Source: SLAN01 sp046545955 | GTDB lineage: Bacteria > Spirochaetota > Spirochaetia > DSM-27196 > SKKC01 | Assembly: GCA_046545955.1 (NCBI GenBank) | Contig: JBKGYS010000077.1 | Span: forward strand, 1-11,922 | DNA length: 11,922 bases | Direction of reading: 5' to 3' | Shown here: positions 8,301-11,922 of the stretch, piece after piece | Layout: each line of letters begins with the position of its first letter | Position numbering within the stretch: the stretch's first letter is position 1 | Notes under the pieces: model-generated | What the model was told of the DNA's origin: nothing | The model's database searches: none | The model's input: the letters and a program-made list of their open reading frames with translations, nothing else | Program-made: the position numbers and the translations under genes

Positions 8301-8461
8301 ACACCGGGGTACGGAACGTTTATGTTGATGAAGAAAAAGGGCACTTCGGAGAACTGCTCCTGCGGAAGCCTGCCCGCGCTGAACAGCCCAAGGACCAGAA
8401 TCACAATAGTCAGTATGTTGATAAGCACCGAGTTGCGAACCGAGACACCGCCGAGCGTCAT
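5336..8461 (-). CDS. RND-family efflux permease (AcrB/HAE1-like)
   Basis: This 1041-residue inner-membrane transporter exports substrates using the proton gradient. Length and layout are typical: a first helix (about 12-29), periplasmic porter and docking loop (about 30-350), six helices (about 351-550, including a helix-rich core), a second periplasmic loop (about 560-870) and terminal helices (about 871-1030). Helix 4 reads LGLIVDHAIVIVEN, so the Asp-Asp pair of AcrB is D418-H419 here. Helix 10 reads LAGIAVNDSIVL, so the AcrB Lys position is N941, followed by D942. The lack of the Lys is seen in other RND exporters, but the His is unusual. It does not look like a metal exporter. A Gly/Gln/Asp insert (about 249-268) sits in the first periplasmic loop. 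A strong AGGAGG lies four bases before the ATG, which overlaps the adaptor stop as ATGA. The substrate is unknown; drugs, lipids or detergents are all possible. Confidence 0.95.
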   Translation of the reverse strand: MTLGGVSVRNSVLINILTIVILVLGLFSAGRLPQEQFSEVPFFFININVPYPGVSAEDIEETVTAKIENEMQGLDRLSTYQSQTQDGAATVSLQFEEDITRREFDRVFQDAQNRFESLDLPDGVGQENISEFSSNDFLPVIEVVLHGETDYETLNRTAERVSDRISTVRDVSDVEIVGSREQKAFVETDPQLLEAYGISIDEVVQAVESRNVTVPGGSLATASREFLLRTVGEVERAEDLESVVVRTAGSSGGQGADGGQQADGGSGTGIVRVGDIAAVEEGYERDGVSARFNGEQSISLRVAKVPGGSSVDIVDDVKQRIEQSQGTTIPEALSVSYVNDSTIQINDSIEVLVSNAVLGLALLIVILLLFVGLRNSLMTAIGIPVTFGITFVVLELLGETLNGNSLFGLVLVLGLIVDHAIVIVENSYRLEQQGLSREEAAINGVNQVAGPVWAATLTTVAAFLPLAFLPGIIGRFLRVVPITVTIALLASTFEASVFLPSHYADWPGKGTANFANRVFDRFRSLFRRFLSAVYRRRGLAVLATLLVMGGSFSLVGGLQQDFFAADEASLYYIDIDMPPGTPIEKTDEVVERFEERLQPLVGEGEYQAITAYVGFRAGENENVTDPTVGQLVVDLKELDEGRERSVLEIIEEAEQMTGDIPGTENLRFRRQATGPPVDSTIVYRFFGDSYEQLADASEIVRSELESTDGVFDVRDNLEESSPELRVIVDDDEAARYGLTRRNVGNFIRTAFDGRSAGTIFSDNEETDVEVRYALGNPTRAERLLELGVPTGDGRSIPLSSIAEVQDSEVFASIQRFDGRREVTIEAEALESVDLAAIDERVEALYDEEILGVAPDVDIETEGQFADFQNLIVDVLRILLVGLFAIYLILATQFKSYAKPFLIILSVPFAFVGVVLYLVLSGTALSSVVIYAAVALAGIAVNDSIVLISFIHEHRDDGYETGEAIIEAATVRLRPIVLTSLTTIAGLTPTALGLGGESVIWGPMASTIIFGLLFSTVAALVVLPCLYGLLFDRKRKRGTKNA
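7668..7721 (-). repeat. 18-bp repeat in the permease gene
   Basis: Two good copies of 18 bases (7668-7685 and 7686-7703, both containing CCGTCGGC and ending CTGT on the plus strand) are followed by a diverged third (7704-7721). They encode the Gly/Gln/Asp-rich insert at about residues 249-268 of the permease. It is shorter than the other arrays in the window but has the same character. Confidence 0.65.
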
Positions 8462-9576
8462 TCGACCTCCTCGCTCGTTGAGATAACCGTACCGTCAACC
8501 GCGTCGCCGTCGCGCAGTCGCGAAACGCCCGATACAACGACCTGCTCGCCAGGTTCCAGACCGTCGGAAACCACCGCCCTGGGCCCGAGTCTGTCAGCGA
8601 TGACAACCTCGCGCACCATCGCGCGGTCGTCGCTGATCACGAACACTTCCGCGGTTTCCCCCGCTGCGGCGGTGTTGCCGCCGACGCCCGATCGAATAGC
8701 AGCTGTGGGAACAAGAATGCCGGAGGTACCGCCACCGGTATCGACCGTCGCGCCGGCGCTCAACCCGCTTCGAATCATGTCCGCACAGTCGCCGTTTTCC
8801 CATTCGATAGCAACGGTAAAGCTACCGGTCTCCTCGTCGGCGCGCGAGCCGACCGCCTCGACGCGCGCGTCGATACTCTCCTCGCAATCACGAACACGGA
8901 CTGTCGCGGGAAGTCCACGGGAAATATCGCGTATTTCCCGCCTCCCGACGGAGGCATCAAGGCGCACGCGCGACATATCGACGATTCGCGCGACCTCCAC
9001 GCCGGAGCTGAGGCTCGCCCCTTCGTCGATGTCGGCGCCAAGGCTCGCTACCTGCCCGGATATAGGCGCGGTAATCGTACGCGTATCGAGTTGGTCCCGT
9101 GCCGAGGCCAGTTGCTGCTCAGCCCCGCGCAGATTCGCCCGCGCCTGCGACACCTCGGCGCCCGAGGCGCTCCCGCGCTCGCGCCGACTCTCGACCGACT
9201 GCAGTTCACTGCGCGCGGACTCGAGGTTGGCCTCCGCCTGTTCGAGCGAGAGCTCTTCGCTTCGGCTCGGGAGTTCCACGAGTACATCGCCAGACTCGAC
9301 CTCGTCTCCGAGATCGACCCGTACCGCGTCAATACGTCCCTGCGTCTCAGAGAGTACCCCCGCCTCGCGCGCGCCACGGATACGCCCTGTCATGGAAACC
9401 TCGCCGCCGAGCCGACCTTCCACCACCTCGACCGCTTCCACCGCACGGGCACGCTCGTCTTCAGCCTCGAATTCGGCGCTATCTTCTTGCTCGGGCGACC
9501 CGCAGGCCACCAAGGTCGCGACGGCAACGAATACCGCCGCGCGCGCTACTGTGCTCCAACCCGTCGTGTCGTTCAT
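8458..9576 (-). CDS. Lipoprotein adaptor (membrane fusion protein) of the RND pump
   Basis: This 372-residue periplasmic adaptor should link the permease to the outer-membrane channel. The N-terminus has a hydrophobic signal and lipobox TLVAC, so C25 would be lipid-anchored after cleavage. A lipoyl half-motif follows (about 68-105: an ETQGRI strand, then V-LGDEVESGDVLVEL). Then come a helical hairpin rich in Ala/Gln/Glu (about 108-165), the second lipoyl half (TITAPISGQVASL, 167-179), a beta barrel and a membrane-proximal domain (about 275-365). Two Cys (231, 264) in the barrel region could pair in the oxidising periplasm. I chose the ATG at 9576 because it gives a normal-length lipoprotein signal; an ATG 42 bases upstream would add 14 residues. 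No good ribosome site precedes it (only an AGACGG-like stretch). It is the first gene of the pump operon and overlaps the permease by ATGA. Confidence 0.94.
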   Translation of the reverse strand: MNDTTGWSTVARAAVFVAVATLVACGSPEQEDSAEFEAEDERARAVEAVEVVEGRLGGEVSMTGRIRGAREAGVLSETQGRIDAVRVDLGDEVESGDVLVELPSRSEELSLEQAEANLESARSELQSVESRRERGSASGAEVSQARANLRGAEQQLASARDQLDTRTITAPISGQVASLGADIDEGASLSSGVEVARIVDMSRVRLDASVGRREIRDISRGLPATVRVRDCEESIDARVEAVGSRADEETGSFTVAIEWENGDCADMIRSGLSAGATVDTGGGTSGILVPTAAIRSGVGGNTAAAGETAEVFVISDDRAMVREVVIADRLGPRAVVSDGLEPGEQVVVSGVSRLRDGDAVDGTVISTSEEVE

Positions 9577-9735
9577 ACCGTCTTGTAACTTAATCAGATA
9601 GCCGCTGTGAAGCCACATCTTCGGTTTGAATTAGCTATTAACGCGCAATTAAGAGCTTTCAGGGGCCTGCTCCCATAGTGCGGGATCAGCGCCGTGACGA
9701 TACCCCTGGAACGGTCGCGCGCCCGGCCGCACGCT
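9577..9735 (-). promoter_or_regulatory. AT-rich intergenic region, likely efflux operon control region
   Basis: This 159-base gap separates the phospholipase stop from the adaptor start. An island at about 9625-9656 (plus strand AATTAGCTATTAACGCGC, then AATTAAG) is markedly richer in A and T than its surroundings. It has a loose dyad with AATT ends. That suits a promoter or operator for the pump genes, but I could not find a convincing -35/-10 pair, so boundaries are not given. Confidence 0.35.
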
Positions 9736-10596
9736 TCAGTCCGTAATTCTAATTCCGGCTTTCCGCAACGTCTCGGGCAGCTCCGCGGCGAAATCGACCG
9801 CCTCGTCCCGGGCAGCGTCGACCGTCTCGCGCCAGCGCCGGAAATCGAGCAGGCCAACCCTGGCAAGACCGATACGTTTGTAGTAATCGGGGGGGTTGTA
9901 CTGCTTTTTTACGGCAATGATGCGATCCCTCATAATCCTGACCGTACCGACAATCATTTGACTGAACGGCGGCAGATCGGTCGGGTGCTCGGGCTGATCG
10001 TCCTCGGAGAGGTGCAGCGCGATCACGAAGTCGCACTCGTGCTGGATGCGATCGTAGGGCAGCGCGTTGATGATTCCCCCGTCGATAAGAACCCGATTAT
10101 CCATAACGAAGGGAGAAAAAAGACCCGGAATAGACACGCTCGCGCGGATTGCGTCGGCGAGATTGCCTTCCTTAAGAAGCACCTCCTCCCGTTGCCAGAA
10201 ATCCACCGCGACTGCCCGGAACGGAATACGGGTTTCCTCGAACGTACTCACCGGAAGAATACGCCGAATAAGCTCGTGGGCCTTATTTCCCTTGAACAGA
10301 CTTCCCCCGCGCAGCTGCGGATCGTAGGCCTGTAGCTGCGGAAGAGGACCGAGCGATTCGAGGGTCTCGATAATTTTAGAAGGCGACATGCCGGCCGCAT
10401 ACAGCCCGCCGAAAAGCGCTCCGGCGCTCGATCCGGCGACAACAGAGGGCCGCAAGCCCATTTCCTCGAGCGCGGCAAGGAACGGAATAAACGCCACACC
10501 CTTCGCACCACCCGCAGACAGGGCAAGACCGATTCGAGGCTTGCGGTTCCTGAACATTGTACTGATCACTCTCGACCCCGCCACAGGTTTCCTCAT
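9736..10596 (-). CDS. Patatin-like phospholipase (RssA/NTE type)
   Basis: This 286-residue serine hydrolase is of the patatin family, which cleaves acyl chains from phospholipids or lysophospholipids with a Ser-Asp dyad. Visible motifs are the oxyanion loop SAGGAKG (27-33), nucleophile S57 in GSSAG (55-59) and catalytic D172 in IDGG (171-174), so all active-site parts are present. There is no signal peptide or clear membrane helix, so it is probably cytoplasmic or peripherally membrane-bound. An internal ATG at 10557 would give 273 residues and still keep every motif. I keep 10596 because GGA lies five bases upstream of it. The start lies 21 bases after the methyltransferase stop, so the two are probably co-transcribed. 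The role is uncertain: lipid turnover is the common one. A defence role beside a methyltransferase is conceivable, but the sequence looks like the ordinary single-domain RssA kind. Confidence 0.93.
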   Translation of the reverse strand: MRKPVAGSRVISTMFRNRKPRIGLALSAGGAKGVAFIPFLAALEEMGLRPSVVAGSSAGALFGGLYAAGMSPSKIIETLESLGPLPQLQAYDPQLRGGSLFKGNKAHELIRRILPVSTFEETRIPFRAVAVDFWQREEVLLKEGNLADAIRASVSIPGLFSPFVMDNRVLIDGGIINALPYDRIQHECDFVIALHLSEDDQPEHPTDLPPFSQMIVGTVRIMRDRIIAVKKQYNPPDYYKRIGLARVGLLDFRRWRETVDAARDEAVDFAAELPETLRKAGIRITD

Positions 10597-10599
10597 CTT

Positions 10600-10612
10600 A
10601 TTCCGAAGGAAT
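10600..10612 (-). promoter_or_regulatory. Small hairpin over the phospholipase ribosome site
   Basis: ATTCC-GAA-GGAAT is a five-base-pair perfect inverted repeat in the 21-base gap between the methyltransferase stop and the phospholipase ATG. On the transcript strand the GGA of the ribosome site is in the 3' arm, so folding could lower initiation unless upstream translation opens it. It is short and could be chance. Confidence 0.25.
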
Positions 10613-10617
10613 GTCTG

Positions 10618-11922
10618 TTACCACCGAAAGAAACGGCGCATGCGTCCCGGCTGAGCCCACCCGGGGGTACCCGCACCTCCGGCCTTATGCAGCGCCGCCT
10701 CCACCTGCGGTTGCGTAATGAAACGCTGCACCCTCAGCGCCTCCGCCCGCTCGCTGAAGCTCATAGAGCACTGCAGCGCCTGGTTGGGCGCCCAGCGACC
10801 GACAAAAAGCCGCGGGGTAAACGCCCTCGCCCCGTACGCCGGCCAGACCAGCTTATATCGAGTAAAGGTGTAGGGGCCAACCCCCAAAAGCGCCCACCAC
10901 AGGCCTCGACCGATCATACTTCCGATGACCGCTCCACGACGCGAGGCAAGCCGCTCGCGATAGGCGCTAAGATACGCCCAAGCCCGCGGATACTCGCGGC
11001 AGAGCCGCTCGCGCGAAAGGGGGCGGGCGGTGGCCGGATCGTAGGCAAGGAGAATCCAGCGCCTGGGTGGAGTCTGCGCCGCACGCTGCGAACGCCGCAG
11101 CGAATCGACCGTTTCATGGTACCCGTAGTCGCCGGGTGAAACCAGCTCGCCGATCGGGTCACCACCCTCCCCGCCGCGGAACACCGAGGCGTCGATAAGG
11201 GGAAACAGAAGCTCCGGCTCCACGTCCGGCGTCGCGTCCGAGCGAAACATGAAGATATCGTTAGCTCCGCAGGTATTCACCCCCTGTCTCGGCCTGCTCT
11301 CAGGAGCAATACGACACGGTCTGAGACCTGGGTCCCGTTCCCGCGTGCGCGCTTCGCGCGAAGCGCCGAAGCGCGCAACCCCATACCGCGTACTCACCGA
11401 GGGAAAGACCCGCTCGGCGCTAAGCTCTGTGTACTCCTGGAGTTCCGGTACCGCCAGATCGTCCGGGTCGGCAAGCCGCCGCATGAACGGCCCGTGCGCC
11501 CCGTCTTCGTTAAAAATACCTGCCGGAAGGAAGAACGCCGCGCGCGTATCGCCGGTCGCCCGCGCGGCGCCGGATCGTGCCGCGCCGGGTTCCACTGCGT
11601 CGGATCGCGCGTCGCCTGGTCCCGCCGCGCCGGATCGTGCCGCTTCTGCTCCCGCTCCGTCGGATCGCGCGGCGCCGGATCGTGCCGCTTCTGGTCCCGC
11701 GGCGCAGCGTCCCGCGACGCCGGCAACCGCGGCGCCGGGGTTGCCGGCAAGCATCTCGGAAAACGCGCGAACAACGACCAGCGCCGATAGGTCGACGCGC
11801 GAATTCCCCCAGAGCAGAGACCTGCTGTCGGCGGTAAGTCGGTAACGGACAAAGAGCGGTTTCAGCCGCTCGCGGTAATCGCGGGGAAGATCGGGAAAAC
11901 TCACCCACGGCGGATTACCGGC
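10618..11922 (-). CDS. N6-adenine DNA methyltransferase, type IIG/Eco57I-like, partial
   Basis: 434 residues of the C-terminal part lie in the window; the 5' end, including the AdoMet-binding motif, is beyond the right edge. The first six in-window codons give A-G-N-P-P-W, the motif IV (N/D)PP(Y/F/W) of N6-adenine methylases. The frame is open to the edge, so a GTG at 11904 is not a real start. The sequence after it (SFPDLPRDYRERLKPLF) fits large Eco57I-like methylases. An AAFFLPAGIFN strand (about 128-138) continues the catalytic fold. The target-recognition part has GVNTCGAND (214-222), EYPRAWAYL (310-318) and YTFTRYKLVW (351-360), as in TaqI-like specificity domains. Between LAG and AAFFLP sits an insert of twelve pentapeptides (61-120), which is unusual. 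Whether an N-terminal nuclease or a helicase partner exists (type IIG, DISARM or BREX context) cannot be seen here. Confidence 0.85.
   Translation of the reverse strand, partial: AGNPPWVSFPDLPRDYRERLKPLFVRYRLTADSRSLLWGNSRVDLSALVVVRAFSEMLAGNPGAAVAGVAGRCAAGPEAARSGAARSDGAGAEAARSGAAGPGDARSDAVEPGAARSGAARATGDTRAAFFLPAGIFNEDGAHGPFMRRLADPDDLAVPELQEYTELSAERVFPSVSTRYGVARFGASREARTRERDPGLRPCRIAPESRPRQGVNTCGANDIFMFRSDATPDVEPELLFPLIDASVFRGGEGGDPIGELVSPGDYGYHETVDSLRRSQRAAQTPPRRWILLAYDPATARPLSRERLCREYPRAWAYLSAYRERLASRRGAVIGSMIGRGLWWALLGVGPYTFTRYKLVWPAYGARAFTPRLFVGRWAPNQALQCSMSFSERAEALRVQRFITQPQVEAALHKAGGAGTPGWAQPGRMRRFFRW
11563..11742 (-). repeat. Twelve 15-bp repeats inside the methyltransferase gene
   Basis: Twelve contiguous 15-base units run without gaps. 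The plus-strand consensus is close to CGCGGCGCCGGATCG, with exact copies at 11563 and 11668. Read in the coding frame each unit is one pentapeptide with consensus R-S-G-A-A; observed forms include RSGAA (three times), GPEAA, GAEAA, EPGAA, RSDGA and NPGAA. The array sits between two conserved strands of the methylase fold. Units at the 5' end of the array in coding direction are the most diverged. Confidence 0.92.

Noticed and set aside
8024..9601. A 525-codon open frame on the plus strand
   Set aside because: It lies antisense to the adaptor and permease genes, is rich in Ser, Arg and Thr without any domain signal, and crosses the boundary of two well-recognised genes. It is a high-GC shadow.
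9660..9708. Inverted repeat CAGGGG...CCCCTG as a terminator after the phospholipase gene
   Set aside because: The six-base arms are separated by 37 bases, the inner pairing is only about four bases and no T run follows, so a terminator cannot be claimed.
9736..10596. Patatin as a CBASS effector (CapV-like)
   Set aside because: No nucleotidyltransferase or ancillary CBASS gene is in the window, and the protein has the compact single-domain form of ordinary RssA-type lipases.
10618..11904. Complete 428-residue gene starting with GTG at 11904
   Set aside because: The frame continues to the window edge and its upstream codons encode the NPPW methylase motif, so the GTG is an internal Val and the gene is cut by the edge.
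11394..11908. Arg/Gly/Thr-repeat proteins in other frames of the 15-bp array
   Set aside because: They arise from reading the same repeat in alternative frames on both strands; only the methylase frame carries flanking conserved domains.

Overview
The window comes from a GC-rich Gram-negative bacterium. This follows from a complete tripartite envelope pump (lipoprotein adaptor, RND permease, TolC-type outer-membrane channel), exported proteins with signal peptides, and heavy use of GC-ending codons. Several proteins are rich in Asp and Glu, which could fit a salt-adapted organism. A spirochaete is my best guess at lineage, but only a guess. There are no rRNA, tRNA, transposase or CRISPR features.

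Left part, plus strand (1-3471). A YjbQ/UPF0047-family gene that has lost its 3' third (94-339) overlaps by 4 bases an OmpR-type response regulator (336-1160). This is followed by a membrane sensor histidine kinase (about 1163-2638) and a small exported protein with a Thr-Glu repeat and two copies of a domain (2635-3471). The spacing and start/stop overlaps indicate one translationally coupled operon: a two-component system with its own exported partner.

Middle, 3472-3624. This is the gap between two convergent gene sets. It holds a modest hairpin and a decaying array of 15-bp repeats that carries the stop codon of the last efflux gene in register.

Right part, minus strand (11922 down to 3625). 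Transcription runs leftwards. It starts with the C-terminal part of an N6-adenine DNA methyltransferase of the Eco57I/type IIG kind, cut by the window edge just before its NPPW motif. A patatin-like phospholipase (10596-9736) follows after a 21-base gap. After a 159-base gap with an AT-rich island come the adaptor (9576-8458), RND permease (8461-5336) and outer-membrane channel (5343-3625), chained by 4- and 8-base overlaps. The two-component system may sense envelope stress and control the pump, but no shared operator was identified.

The most striking feature is not a single gene. Codon-multiple tandem repeats (6, 15 or 18 bp) recur across the window: in the exported protein, in loops of the TolC-like protein and the permease, at the very end of the TolC-like gene, and as twelve pentapeptides inside the catalytic domain of the methyltransferase. 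A set of proteins here carries length-variable, solvent-exposed inserts made by in-frame minisatellites. Other points worth attention are an Asp-His pair in place of Asp-Asp in the permease proton-relay helix, the truncated YjbQ gene, and possible leaderless starts.
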